From assembly GCA_026260175.1 (NCBI GenBank), contig JAKCWW010000654.1:1-64000 (forward strand): a stretch of 64,000 nucleotides of DNA, read 5' to 3'. Positions 1 to 12,769 of the stretch are shown here, piece after piece; position 1 is the stretch's first letter, and each line of letters opens with the position of its first letter. The stretch is from Reticulitermes lucifugus (lineage: Eukaryota; Arthropoda; Insecta; Blattodea; Rhinotermitidae). Under the pieces are notes generated by a model. That model ran no database searches and was not told the DNA's origin. It was given only the letters and a program-made list of their open reading frames with translations. The translations under genes and the position numbers were made by a program.

Positions 1-2263
1 GCTGTGCGCCCGAGAAGACTATATTGAATCATGTCGCCGCGAAAGTTTTAAAACTTATAAACTTTTCTCTTCTCTGAAGTATCCAGACTGGATCTGGGGC
101 ACACCCACCCTCATATTCAGGGCTCTTTATCTGAGGATAAAGTGGCCAACACATGAAGCTGAACACTCACCTCCATCTAGTGCCATGGTTAAGAATGAGT
201 GAAGCTATACCTCCACTCTCCATTATGCCTGCATTGGATGCGCACATGGACAACATCACCATTACCTTATATTTAAAAAAAGTCAGTTCAACATGAACAA
301 CATACAATGTAGTGACATGAGGTCCCATTACCAAATACCATATTATACACATGCCTATGCTACAAACAAGTCTTATTTTTGTTACCCTAGGCTCTGGAAA
401 TGTCCCAGTATCCTTATCACAAACAAAGCCTGCTTCCACTTGGAATTTTAGAGTCCATTATTCCTCCACAGTTCAACTTATCTTATTTCGCAGGACAGTC
501 TTGAAGTGCTGAACTCCAACATGTAAACAGGCCTTGCACTGTCTGAAAATACTTCTCAACAAGCAATGAAACTTGTCCTGAAATACTAAAAAATTCTCTC
601 TGAAAACTGCCCTTCATACTCTTCCATTTAAAGTACACCGCCCTACAGTCCTCTTCTTCAGTCAATTTCCTGAACACTGTACTTTAATGTCATGTAAAGG
701 AAACTTCATGAACAGCATGGAGGGTTCTGTAACATCAGTATCTCTTTTAGTTTGGCTGTTTACAATGTTTACTTAAGGTAAACCATGCCGCATCCAAGGA
801 AAATACAACTTTTCATAGTTTACTTTTATCCAGCACTGAACCTGTAATTTGAACACTGTCCACTCTGTACAACATTCTTTTACACGACACCTTCGATTAT
901 GTTTTTTCCATTATCCATACTTTGCAAAAGTATTGCACATGAATGCCCCTGTAAATTTCAGCAGTGCACTGAGACCATCTGAGATCCATTTGTAATAAGA
1001 AATGACTAACAAATAACCAGCTGATCAGTTACCAGTGACAGTAATGCAGTGACAGTGTCATCAAACAAACCCATGCATACCGAGGTCATATTTGCCTTTG
1101 CTTGCGAACATGATGACTCAACCTCTCTGCATTTTCTGGTCACTAACTCATCACTTTTGGTGTACGTACAAAGTTTCAAATCTTGTTTCCATCTGGATGT
1201 GTCTCAAAGTTATCACTGACTGACAACACTAGTTTTCTAAACTGCTGACCTTCCTGTTACAAAGATTAAAAACTCCTAAACTACTAACAGCAGAGGAGTG
1301 AGACTTGGTACAGGTGACCACATCTTCTACTATATTTTCTAGCTGCAAGTTGTGTATCACTTCTATAAACAAAAATCTGTAAGCTTGAAAATAGCACCAT
1401 GACTTGAATAAGTTCCATAATATTAAAATTCCTTTGCAACCATCTGAACATAAACTCACACTACTCTGAAAAAATTTATCTTCATTACAGCCACATAGCT
1501 AGGAATCTAATGTTATATATATATCATCCCCTTTAACCTATCAGAATGTGATATATCAGCAAACAGGTGTAAGATGACAGCAAAAGTTGTCTGCCAATGT
1601 GTTAACTGAGAAGAGCAGCACGCTAGTCAATGTTTTTGTGCCAGATAACAGCAAGCAAAGCCACTTCCTTTCATCATTTGGCAAAAAACCTTCATGTTTG
1701 TGGATAATACTGCCAGTATTTGCGTAGGTCTCACACACAATGTGCAAATAAAATGTAATATTTACTCATCTTCAGTTGTCATGAACCATGCATTTAAGCA
1801 TGTAAGTTAAAGCTGTGTACATAGGTCTGTCTATTTTGCTAGCCACTCAGCATGGAAGGTAAATGGACCCTAAATCTTTTAGGTGATCATAAAATACTAA
1901 CAAACTTGTCGACCCCTGTACAAACCCAACAACAATACTGCATATACAACAAAGCATTACACATGACCATCTAGAACAGTGAAATATAAAGGAAACTTCT
2001 TAATGCTTGGATTCACTTCCTTCTTCAAGTAGTTTCCACTAACTGTTGTGTTACCCTACTTCACATTTAATATGCATAAAATAAAGTGCACTACACTGCC
2101 ACCTCACCATCAGGATCAATATGCGTAAAGAACTGAACAATAAATTCTGATAAATTCTGAGCACCGAGTTGAGAGCACAAACAGTTACACAGAACTGTGA
2201 AAGTGGGAAAAAATTTTTAAAAAACAATGTCTATCTTCATGTGTCTTTTTATTCCATACTTAC
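1..2263. other. Part of an LRPPRC intron with repeats
   Basis: This lies downstream of the last visible LRPPRC exon and shows no codon-like continuation of that protein. It contains one SINE-like copy (about 76-275). The rest is AT-rich unique-looking sequence in which I recognise nothing. Confidence 0.6.
76..275 (+). mobile_element. SINE-like repeat, family A, headless copy
   Basis: This shares ordered blocks with copies near 8155, 16685, 17605, 34950 and 42505: a GATAAAGTGGCCAAC core, CACCTCCATCTAGTGCC, GTTAAGAATGAGT, and a tail ending in ACC/TTA-rich sequence. No tRNA-like head is visible here, so the copy is 5' truncated. Confidence 0.6.
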
Positions 2264-2455
2264 CCTGTCAACATTCACAAGCTGGCGGATAAAGAATGAC
2301 CCCACAAGTCCTTGTTCTCCATCTGATCGAGATGGCCGGGGCATTGTAAGAAGTATCTTATATCCAAGATCCTCGAAGCCATGGTTTACAAGGCGCAAGA
2401 TTAAATTCACAGCATCCTGATTGTATCCTGCTGACTGCCTCATACGGCCTATCAA
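2264..2455 (-). CDS. LRPPRC: LRPPRC exon 6 (last exon inside the window)
   Basis: This encodes residues 305-368, from LIGRMRQSAGYNQDAVNLIL to GSFFIRQLVNVDR. That matches the segment following the early PPR block of LRPPRC. Both edges are phase 0, and the donor is GTAAGT. The next exon is not in the window. Confidence 0.9.
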
Positions 2456-5400
2456 CTTAGCATAAAAGAATTCACGTTAAGACTTTTATGCAATAGGAAA
2501 ACTGAAATTTAACTTCTTCACTGTTTGTGAAAGCACATTTCTGTCAGCTGTTGATTTAGCCCCTGTTCATCAAAATGACTGCACTTGGTCATGCGTGCAA
2601 TAATTTCATTCCTCAAAGCATAAGTATTGCTTTTAAAGCAATAATGATTTCAATCCTTACTTGCAGATTCTAGTTTTCATTTTGAAATTTCTCAAAACAG
2701 AAAACCAAGCAACGCAACACACAGCATAACTAGCAGAACAGTTCTAACTACAATCCATTTGGATTCCTATGCAGCACAGATGTCCCATCCACAACAGCAA
2801 AAGAATGAAGATACCCTTGAAATGTTATCTACAAATAAATGGTCACTTTACCTCACATACCGACCCTCCCGCAGCCCCCTTTTTTAATATGTCAACATTG
2901 GCAGAGAGCCCCTTGTGGTTACTTAGTTATAAGATCTCTTAGCCCCTCCATCCCAACCTCACTCTCGCCTACTAGTGGTGGGCCCTCTTAAATTGACAAT
3001 TCGTATCAAACGTAGTAACCGATCCCTCTGACATAAGAGGTCAACAGGCAAACAAGACATCTGAATTCTTGCTGGGTTGCTTGGCAGTAACCTGAGTTAA
3101 GGCCTGTTAGAATGGTGCCTGCAATTGGTTTCTATCCTGACCCAAATAAATCCAGCACATGCATTCTATTTAATATAATCATCCCATGTATGCCTCGGCC
3201 TTCAGTGCTTAAGTAAATGGACCTTTCTCAGCAACATTCCAGAAATACTTTTACTCAAGCAACATGCATAATTTAACAAAGTCCTGTGTTGAGTTAAAAA
3301 ATATCTGTATGAAGACTAATGTGAAACTATGAGTGAGAGGATGTTATTTAGTGGTTAGGACATTTCAGTCACATTTCTGAAGTCATGTGTATTCAAAGCG
3401 TAAATTATTAAAAAAAGAACTTACTGTATCAGCATGTTCAAGATGATTATTAACAGCAAGAGAGTATATGATGTCCATATAATCTCTATCTAGGAGCTGT
3501 ATATCTTTAGCATCACACAGTTCCAGTGTCTTGGTAAGAGCATCAATATCACCTTTCTTAGCATAGCCACAGAGCAGGGTAGTGTATGTGTCAGCACTGG
3601 GCTCCAGCCCTGCCTGCTGCATAACTCCAAGTATACCAGCAGCACTTTCCATATCACTTTAATCAAAACAGACATCAATATGTTAAAAGCAAGGCTGAAA
3701 GGAAGTACATCACTTCTTTCATAAGGTCCCCTTCCTCCTTTTAGGAGCATCTGCTAAACTGTGAAAAGCGACTATTAGTTTTTTGTCATGTTTGACCACA
3801 TGGAACAACTCGTCTCCCACTGGACGGATTTTCACAAAATCTGATATTTGAGAATTTTTCGAAAATCTGTTGAGAAAGTTCAAGTTTGATTAAACTCTGA
3901 CAAGAATAACACCTACTTTACATGAAGACCTAGGTGCATTAATGATAATATGTCACTGAATTCTTAGAATGAGAAATGTTTCAGAAAACAGTTATAGAGA
4001 AAATCAAAACACACATTTTATGTTCAATACTTTTTTTTTCTGAAAATCATGCTGTTTTTGAGATGAGGAAAAATATGGTAGAACCAGACAGGCAACAGAT
4101 GACAATATAAAGCAGCACAGAAAAAATCCAATTTGCATGCCTGATAGCTAAGGCAAGAATAAACACACACACTCATATTATTTAATACTTACTGCATTTC
4201 CATGACAACAATGGTTATGCAAACGTGCCTCATACATTATGGTTACACTACTTGTCTTGTTATTAACCAGTCTGTGCAGTGTGACCATATAAGAATGTAC
4301 AATGTATATAAAAGTCTCATACAAACAGTCCGTGGACCAAAATTTCAAGACAGACCTTGCCAAATACAAAGCACGCATAACAGTCATTCAGTAAATTACT
4401 GGTCAACTAACAAGCTACATTCTGTAAGTCTTCAGTTTAGAATGGCAGTGTGGTTGAGGACTGTTATTCTGGGATATGCCACCTCATCACTGAGTAATCA
4501 GTTCCCTGTGTTTAGAACACATACTGCAGACCAGCTAGCGTAACCGTTTGTTCTCAGTCTTACCAGGAAAACACTGAGATAGCATCTAAAAATTGCTGTT
4601 TTTTAAAAACAATCTATATCATAATCTGTATCATAATCACTGAACTTAAAAAAGGTAAGAAATGAAACTAATGTAACAATTTAATAACCATCACAATAAT
4701 TAAGGAATTAAGTTAATTTAGCTGTTATTTTGGACAATGTTCTAGTAAAGCAATGAACAGTTCAAATAAAAAAAAATTAATTACATCAAAATCACCCTTT
4801 TAAGGTTACTCTTTCAAGACATTTTTCAGCTTAATTTTTCCAAGAACTTCTTAAAAGAGTTTCACCGTAACTAACTGACCAGCTGAAGAACTGTAAAATC
4901 AATCTTCAGTAATCTAAAACGAATTACTAAATAAACTAAACTAACCTAACTAAATTAATTAATTTCATCACTGAACTACCTACTTATATAGCTACTTGTA
5001 ACCTGGTGACTGCTAGCCGAAACAGCCCCGACTATTCAATGAATACAGTACTATGAAACTCGTATATTTATCGCCATCACCAGTAAACTCTGCAATTTAA
5101 CTACACACAAAATAAAATATTTTGTTTCATGGCATACTCAGCCTGTGAGTGTCCCATAATGAGAGCATTGAACACATTCTCGTTCACGGGATGCTGCTTT
5201 TCTCTCATAAATTCAAGGATGCGTGTGGCTCCTTCTATGTCACCCTGCTGGCAGTACCGTGATATGAGGCGCTGATATGTCACTCTATTTGGTTCAATGC
5301 CTTTATGTTCCAAATTTGTCAGAAACTCAGTAGGAGAGAATGAATGCTCATTTTCCAAGTAGACCCGAAGCAATGCATTAAAATGGCTAATATCCATTGG

Positions 5401-8400
5401 AACGCCTGCAATATAAATGGTGTTGGTTTAGCATTCCATAGAAATATTATAAATGAACAGTAAAGTCCACTAACTACAATGAGAAATAAGAAAATTAGAC
5501 TTGGTCTAAAGCACTACTTAATCAGTAACATAAATGTGAGGAATTTGCTGTAACTAAAATTACTAGGCAGAAAACTTATCACTTCTTAAACAGTAACTAC
5601 TGGAAAAAAAATTGTATGCAACATAGATGAGGCCACTTTCACAGAAGAGCATGTCAAACATACTGACCCAACACTTACTTCCATTCAAAAATGGATGACA
5701 GAATGTAAAAGGCAAACCTGATCCAAAAATTCATGCAAAAACCAACATCAGACAATTGTGATATACTTCAAAATTCTGTGTCCACTATAAACATATTTCC
5801 AAACAGCAGTCACTGGATTTCATTATCATTATTGCTGTATTTGCATGCAATTTATACAGTTCTATGTTCTTGGAGTCATTAGAATGGTTAGTAGTACTGC
5901 TTTTGATGTACATATCCCAAACAGTTGTCACTCCATATCTGAAGCATACTATATTTGAAGTGGAATACTGGCTATGGGAAGTGCTAAGAAATAAGTTAAA
6001 CTGTTGGTTTCAACCACTATTTTGACTATAAGCCATATATGCCATTTAGTGTATGGAGCTTTTCTTAACGGAAACATGAAAGCCATGCCTAAATATCATG
6101 AAAATTAAAACCATGTGCAAATACCAATGTTCTCCAGAGTTTTCCAGATTTCTTCAACCAACTGAGTACGAACGTTTGGGGAAGCTTCTGGCAGCAGATT
6201 TCCACAGCATCGTATAATGAGAAGAGACTGTGTACTTGTTGCGGATTCTGAAACAAAAAAATAAACATTAACCCTTCTAACTAGAGACAGGATAAGATAA
6301 GGAAACAGGAAAGTTGCTTCTCTATCTGAGCACCATTTCATGGAAGCACCTGGAGATCACAGAGGTAAAGGTCCTTGCAATTTAAATATGAACATTATAT
6401 GGAGATGGTCACCTTCCCAATCTATTTTCACCCCAGCTGCATATCCACTTAACTGGAGACTAAATGTTACTAAACACCTAGTCTGGTGTAGTAAACTGAA
6501 AAGTCCTTAGCTCTCCCAAGAATTGAACCTGGAGATGGTGCAAGTGGCCAGTCATTATATTGAATGAGCAACCCCAGTTAATTCTGATCTAAGAGTACTG
6601 CATGTGGAGATCTCTGGAAAGTATTACATAAGTAGGTGAGCTGCCCAGAGAGCCAGGATGTAATGCTGTGATGAATCTTCCTCGTTCATCTTTATCAGCA
6701 TGTTATACAGTATAATGATCAAAAGAAATTTACTGTGCAGCAAGGTATTTTGCACACTGTCCCCAACTCCTATTATAATGACCATGTAATAATGATAAAG
6801 TTATACATGATGCTAGATTCTACACGAAAAGGATGAAATGTGAAATTTTAGAAAGAAAAACTTGAGACCTGGGTTCAAATGGGAGGATAATATTAAAATA
6901 AAACTCGAGGAAATGAGTTATAATGATGGTGATGAACCTTTGGGTCCTACACCCCTGAATTTTTTGATCAGATTAATTACACAGGAGTTTCAAACAATAA
7001 GGTAACAAATAGTCTAACACCAAGAACTTTGATGTATACATACATAGCACACAGGCAACAGATACTATATATCAGACTTCCACACAGCCACCATTGGCAT
7101 TTAAGCATTTGTCCCACTGTGGCACCAAGGCTTGTATCATGGTGTAATATTTTGTAATAAACGAATCAAAATCATCAAAAAATGGTACATCCATGCTACA
7201 GCTTAAGCTCCGTAAGTAAATGATTTTGACTTGTCTCATTAGGCTTCACAGCTACAGAAATCATCCAGCCAACAGAATATGTCAGTGCAGTTAACAAATT
7301 TGTTCAAATTCGCCCAAAAATTCCTATTAAAATAAATTTACAGACATCATTTATTTATTTTCAGTCTTCAATCAGATAAGCTTACAAAGTTCTCCAGGCT
7401 CTGTATAACGTACTTGTGTGACGTAATTCCTCCAACACATCCTCCAGTTCTCTTCTTGTTATTCTTCCTGTACGACGGACATCTTGATCAAGACGTTTCA
7501 GGCTTCTATCAAGATTTGAATCATTATGACTATGGGATGGAACAGCTTGGGTTGCCTGAGACCTGGATGCATAGACGGGTTCATTTTAGCATGGGCCAGT
7601 GAGTATAACTTCAACTTTTCATATGAAACTAAAGAAACTGTGGTAATAATGACAAACTAAGAACTGTTCCCTCAAGTAACATCATGACAGAAGTCTTCCT
7701 GTATCTTACAAAGGAATGATATGCAAGAAGAAATACAATTCTGGACTCTCAAACAATGGCACTTACATTAACCACACATTTTAGCCTCATCAGCTCACAC
7801 CCTCACATCATCACCTAGTGAATAATCAGTCGTATAATTTGTTGTTTATGCTGACTGAACCACAACAATTGTGCGTAACCTCAGAGAAAGGAACCACACA
7901 CAAGATATACAAATAGGTGGGAGAAAAATATTGAAACAGGACCATACAGAAACAGGTTGTTGAAGCACACTGAAGTAAGTGAGGATTGATGTTATGTCAG
8001 GCCTTCATATTAGTGGTGACTCTTCAGGGTCTATGAGTAAGAACAAATTTACTGAAGTGATCATATACATAACACTCTTTATTAAGCACATATATATCAA
8101 CTACCACAAACATCTATTGCAGGATGAATGTCTTAGAAAAACACAAACCTAACCTGAAGTAAAGCATGTAAACGTATCCCTGTCTATGCCATGAATGCAT
8201 ATAGAGGGGGCAGAAATATGGCTCCACTCATTTCTAACCTCAGCACTAGATGGAGGTGAGTGGTCAACATCATGCCCTGGCCACTTTACCCCCAGGAAAG
8301 AAATCCAATACCCATTGAAACATTGAAGAAAGTAGAAATTAAACTACACTAACACCCAACCTCACCTCACAGAACTCTGATATGTTGGGGAGGGTAAAAA

Positions 8401-10701
8401 TAATGTCCAAATAGGAGAAAACAGCAGCCATGTTTCTATTGGCAAGTACTGTTAATAACCTTAAAACAGACTGAGTACAAAAGTAAATTGTCATCATATT
8501 GACAAGAGAAAGATTTGACAAAGGGAATCTTTCAATTAGCTTAACAGTTAGCTGTTCATGGAATACAGCCACACAATGAGTTACCAGACAACATAAAACC
8601 TATTCTCATGTAACCTGAACAAATTTGGATTTCTTACACAGAAGAATGTTTAAGTCAAGGAATAAGTCCTTATTTAACTTCAGCTTAACTTCACATGTGC
8701 AATTAAAGACATCCAGAGTGGATGGGGGAGACCACTCTCCATGCAAAATAACCTGAAGTCACTGGTTACTAATTCCTTGGAGCAGAGTCCTTAAGAATCT
8801 AAGAATCACTCTGCTACTCAAGAAATTACCCAAATTTTTATGCACCCAAAGGTTCATTAGTGTGTTGACAACAGCCTGCCTCCAATCCCTATCCAAAGCC
8901 AAACAAATCCAGTCCCACACTCTCCAAAACTTCCTGTAATCCATTTAATGTTATCCTTGCTTCTGTGCCAATGTATTCCAAGGGGTCTCTTCCCTTCATA
9001 TTTTCCAACCAAAACTTCAGATACACTTCTCACTGTTCCCATGCATGCTGCACACTGCCCATCTACTCCCCCTGGATGTGGTCACAGTATATGGCAGGCA
9101 GGCATAATTTGTTAAGTTTGTCAATATGGAATATCTCCAATTCTATTACTTTCCCCTCTTACACACAAACATTCTCTTCAACACTCTGTTCTCAAACACC
9201 CCCAATTTATGTTCTCTGCATGTACCAGTTTTCAAACCCATACAAAACAAAAGGTACAAATTAGCATATTAACCTCTGTTTTTAGACAACACATCTGAAC
9301 TCATGGTAGCAAGCACTCCCCAAATTTACTTTTACATAAATTTGAAGATTACTTCTCTTCTGGTGACATCATCTATAGTCTGGTAGAACTGTACCTATGA
9401 TTCAGAAGAACCTGCTGCCTCCATCATCAGGTAAATCAGGAGCCAACAGGTTCCCATGCAACACCATTATATTTACAGCTGATGGCATGGCATCATATTT
9501 CACAGGACTGTAATCTTTATAAACACCACCGTGAGAACATCAAATGCTTTTAATATCAAAACTTAAGCATATTTCTGAAGGATTTATTAACTATGTGTAG
9601 TTAAATATTCCGATTTTCTCCTGCACTCTCCTGGAAGTACGAACGCATACTTCGCTTTCTTTATGACCATTTCTATAGCAACTAACTTACTAGCATTTAA
9701 TACACCATCTGTTTTTAATGACAGTTATATTTTCACACAAGAAATTAACACTGTCACAAAAAATGAGAGGCTCATACAACCCATTCAGTTCCACTATCAC
9801 CTATCAGAGTGATCACTCTGCAACAACACGACACAGACGTCACGCAGCTCACTTAGTACATACAGATGACCACCTTACTACAAGACCAAACTGCCACTAA
9901 TTTTCAGGCTAACTACAAATTATGTAAACATTTTAGCAACTTTTAATTCATTTTATAGTCATTTATTTTACATACTGTACGAAGTGGACATTATCAGCCC
10001 ACTCATATTCTACATATATGAATATAACCANNNNNNNNNNNNNNNNNNNGTCTATGCATATTAATCTCTATGACCCCCTGAAGATGGTGGTTTAAACCAC
10101 CGAAATACGTATAGTGGAATTTTAAGAATAAACTATTGTGAAAAAGTTTATGTGCATTAGCTGGTAATTATTGAACATACCCCTTTACGTTCATTTCGTT
10201 TCCGTACTTTGAATTTAATGCAAAGAATGTGGGATGCAATTTTATACGCAGTTCATCTCAATTATATTCTCAGTACTTATTACAGTACCTAACTTGTTAC
10301 TATACTATAAACAAAAATATATTTATTGTCTTGGCAGTGCACTTTGTCATCGAGAACTGCACGTTCCACAGTCCATGGGAAATCCCAAAATACATTTGTC
10401 AAGTGCCTGTAAAAGGCGTTAAAAACAAAACACACGAAAATATTACCGAAAACCAAGAAATCACAGCAAAATTCTTTATATGTACAATATTGTAGTTGAC
10501 AAAACAATTTCCGAATAATCACCTAACCTCACCACACATGGTTCAAAATACTGAAACTTACTTCGCTAAGCCAATGCTCAGATTGCGGCTCTTTTGTATA
10601 AATGTTCCATCTACATCCCCTCTAGTCGGACTAAGAACTATATTGCGTGCGAGGCAAGCGAAATAACGGACAAATCTTGATGACCGCAATATAAACGCCA
10701 T
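2264..10701 (-). CDS. LRPPRC: LRPPRC/bsf-type mitochondrial PPR protein, 5' part (six exons, 3' end outside window)
   Basis: Coding exons in transcript order are 10562-10701, 7414-7562, 6125-6247, 5138-5405, 3425-3656 and 2264-2455. They join in phase with GT-AG introns to 368 codons. The protein begins with an Arg-rich mitochondrial presequence. Next comes the SLKRLDQDVRRTGRI region and then PPR repeats, seen as NRVTYQRLISRYCQQGDIEG, NVFNALIMGHSQADDMESAA and ADTYTTLLCGYAKKGDIDA. Order and spacing match the N-terminal third of animal LRPPRC (about 1400 residues). In the family, LRPPRC binds SLIRP and mitochondrial mRNAs in the matrix and stabilises and polyadenylates them; the fly relative is bicoid stability factor. 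The last exon ends at a clean donor, so the remaining exons lie left of position 1. I found no further exon in 1-2263. The family call is firm; the exact insect orthologue name is inferred. Confidence 0.93.
3425..3656 (-). CDS. LRPPRC: LRPPRC exon 5: PPR repeats
   Basis: This encodes residues 227-304. It joins exon 4 as SQADDMESAAGILGVMQQAG and carries the ADTYTTLLCGYAKKGDIDAL repeat. It ends in phase 0 at HLEHADT before GTAAGT. Confidence 0.93.
3657..5137. other. LRPPRC intron 4, no gene seen
   Basis: This is an AT-rich intron. A stretch at 4440-4530 (GGCAGTGTGGTTGAGGA block) recurs near 59555-59640, so it belongs to a dispersed repeat. I see nothing else. Confidence 0.5.
5138..5405 (-). 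CDS. LRPPRC: LRPPRC exon 4: first clear PPR repeats
   Basis: This encodes residues 138-226, starting GVPMDISHFNALLRVYLENE. It holds two helical-hairpin PPR units, each about 35 residues. The unit NRVTYQRLISRYCQQGDIEG is nearly the family consensus. The donor is GTATGC, with two bases carried into exon 5. Confidence 0.93.
6125..6247 (-). CDS. LRPPRC: LRPPRC exon 3
   Basis: This encodes residues 97-137, including LLIIRCCGNLLPEASPNVRT and EEIWKTLENIG. It corresponds to the conserved LLRSCG-LLPE block of LRPPRC. The exon is bounded by a TTTGTTTCAG acceptor and a GTATTT donor, with phase 1 on both sides. Confidence 0.9.
6345..6590 (-). mobile_element. tRNA-headed SINE-like repeat, degenerate
   Basis: Read on the minus strand, the copy opens with a tRNA-like head. 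A box-B-like AGGTTCAATTCTTGG appears at about 6519-6533, followed by a body running to about 6345. It lies in LRPPRC intron 3. Boundaries are approximate. Confidence 0.45.
6865..6940 (+). mobile_element. LINE 3' end fragment (WEDNIK motif)
   Basis: The plus strand reads RPGFKWEDNIKIKLEEM. This is the short C-terminal signature (RPRRRWEDNIKMDL type) that is very common in insect non-LTR retroelement remnants. It is too short to place in a clade. Confidence 0.5.
7414..7562 (-). CDS. LRPPRC: LRPPRC exon 2
   Basis: This encodes residues 47-96, including SLKRLDQDVRRTGRITRREL. That is the conserved segment before the first PPR repeats in LRPPRC. The donor is GTACGT. The acceptor at TCCAG was chosen over a nearby CTCAG because only the first keeps the frame from exon 1. 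Confidence 0.85.
8155..8335 (-). mobile_element. SINE-like repeat, family A
   Basis: This is an inverse-oriented copy of the family at 34950-35250. On the plus strand it reads GCACTAGATGGAGGTGAGTG and then CTGGCCACTTTACCCCCAGG. The AAAC/TAAAG-rich left end is the 3' tail. No head is present. Confidence 0.6.
8790..9060 (-). mobile_element. LINE remnant, frameshifted
   Basis: Two overlapping minus-strand frames give EGKRPLGIHWHRSKDNIKW and then WICLALDRDWRQAVVNTLMN. Together they match the common insect LINE C-terminal pattern (EGKRPLGRPRRRWEDNIK, then DRDRWRALVNTVMNLR). At least one frameshift separates the two halves, so the copy is dead. Confidence 0.65.
10078..10105 (+). repeat. Hairpin module: CTGAAGA box, GGTGG/CCACC stem, GAAA box
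   Basis: CTGAAGA is followed by a hairpin with stem GGTGG/CCACC and then GAAATACGTAT. The order resembles the conserved core of a hammerhead ribozyme. It sits 30 bases from an assembly gap, inside repeat-like DNA. See the findings for other copies. Confidence 0.5.
10562..10701 (-). CDS. LRPPRC: LRPPRC exon 1: start codon and mitochondrial presequence
   Basis: The ATG at 10701 opens MAFILRSSRFVRYFACLARN. This stretch is rich in Arg, Ser and hydrophobic residues and has no acidic residue before about position 29, as expected of a matrix-targeting presequence. The exon ends before a GTAAGT donor with two bases left over. Those two bases fit exon 2 only if its acceptor is at 7563. Confidence 0.85.
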
Positions 10702-12699
10702 GATACGTATCTCATGCAACTACCATTAGAACCACCGATTAATCTCTTCATCTCTCGTAATCTGTGCTCTTAACTGCACCGGCAAACCGTACGGCACCTG
10801 GGCAGAGATCATCTAGCAGACTCCGCAACGAAACTCAACGATGGCTAAAGACATGGATCAAACAGCCGACGACATGCGTCCTATACGGACTACCACAATG
10901 TAGTGAAAGGCACGGATTACAAATCGTAAGTTATGGAAACAAGCGATTTTAAAGTTCCGCGGCGATGCGGCATTGTGTACGTGTAACGTAATTGAAGCTT
11001 AAACAGTTAGACATGAAATGCAACCGTCTTCAAGTACTAGAGCTCTCTACAAGAATAAATTATTCAATGTAAATTAACACATTCCTGTAAGGAAACCGAG
11101 TAAGGATAGTTGGCATCTGGCCTCAGAATTGACCCAGCACCATCCAAATATAGTACAAAAACTGACCCAGCGGCTCCAAAATATGAATTAGGACTGTTGA
11201 TCACTGAAATTCAATGCTACTAGGGCTTCTGTCACACTTCACAACCTGATTTCAGAATAAGGTAACACATTTCAACTGCACAGCTTATGCTGTTGAGTCT
11301 TCCTCAAATTCTGAGAGCTATGTTGTACTCACATACTGTTTAGGTGAGACTCTTCAGGTTCCTACAATCAGAATCAACTTACAATATTTTTCTTTGCCTG
11401 TATTATTAACATAATATTACACAATGTGACAAAACAGTGTGGAACACTAAACAATAAATCTTTCACAGTATTACAGATTTATTCTTGAGGATACTCTTCA
11501 TCTTGTAGGCTGCATTTAGCCCATGGATTATATACTGTACAACAATGTCTTAAAGGAGAGATAATATAAAATATATACAATTAACAGCATGTATTCACAC
11601 CACCCTGAAAAGTAATATGAGAACTTTATGGACTAAATTCAGAACTGTCCAAAATGAAATTTCTTTCCTGCACTTCCAAGCTGCTATTTTTTTCCAGTGG
11701 TTGTCAGGATACTATTGCTGGTGATCGTCAAATCTTCCACTTCACAGAGCAAGATAAGAGTTCATTAATCAATAAATAATAACCTAACACAGCCAAAGTC
11801 CATTATAGTGTTCTTCTTTATATTGTGGGTTCTGGTATGCCATGGGAATGTCCTTATCCCTGAAAAATAAAATTATTTCTTGTTACTTGGCTCCATTTCC
11901 AAATGACAATGACCTCAAAACCACTGTGATTTAAACACATTTTACCAAATTGTCATGGGACTCAGAACCAATGGCCATGACTTCTTGAATAGTATTTACA
12001 TTAGTAACAATAATATTTATTGCATTATGTAAACCTGGTTGAATTGCGTGATCTTTAGCCGTAATCCTTCCCCCAACTTCCGAATTGTATTTCATGCTGA
12101 TACAGATCTCTTCAATGTCACTACTATATATGGCAGATGTACATCCACCTACTTTCTATTCGCTCACTCAAATCTTCCAATCCTGGTCCTCTCTCTCCCT
12201 ATACCTGTACTACTTTTCCTCATGTGTCTTGCTCATCTACCCTAAATGGAAGCAACAGGTTCCTCTAAAACACTAGTAACTTTCCACCAAACTACAATCA
12301 CATCTCACTGTGAGAACCTCATATCTCACCTCCCTGCCACAATGCCTGAAACTATGAGTCTAGTTTGTAAGACATACAAATTGTTCTTTCTCACACAAGT
12401 TTTCTTCCTCGTTAATGTATTCCATCACAATGACAACAACAGCTCTTAAGATATAAGAGAAGCAAATATACTGCACAGTGCCATAATTTTGTAATAATTC
12501 ACCATCATGATAAGATAGGATTCACTGGCTGAAATCAATAGCTGACCTTAGGAAATAAGATGAACACTCCTGAAATACACTGTTAAATTTAAATAGAATG
12601 ATCACCCGGTTATCAGAATTAACACTGGAGGTAAATGTATCACAGAGCCACAACTCATTGATGCAGATTTAATATTCATTCCATGCATTGTGATTGTAG

Positions 12700-12769
12700 C
12701 CATTTGTATATACCAACATAACTTATAATTGTAAACAATGTATATGCATATGTTGGTATATATAAATGG
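12700..12769. repeat. Small inverted repeat (MITE-like hairpin)
   Basis: CCATTTGTATATACCAACAT at 12700 pairs with ATGTTGGTATATATAAATGG ending at 12769, with few mismatches. The spacer is about 28 bases. This is the size and layout of a minimal foldback element. Confidence 0.5.

Larger units (their letters stand above)
7563..10561. other. LRPPRC intron 1 with repeats and an assembly gap
   Basis: This 3-kb first intron holds a SINE (8155-8335), a LINE fragment (8790-9060), a dispersed repeat with CTGCTGCCTCCATCATCAGG (about 9350-9460), an N-run (10031-10049) and a hairpin module (10078-10105). Confidence 0.6.
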
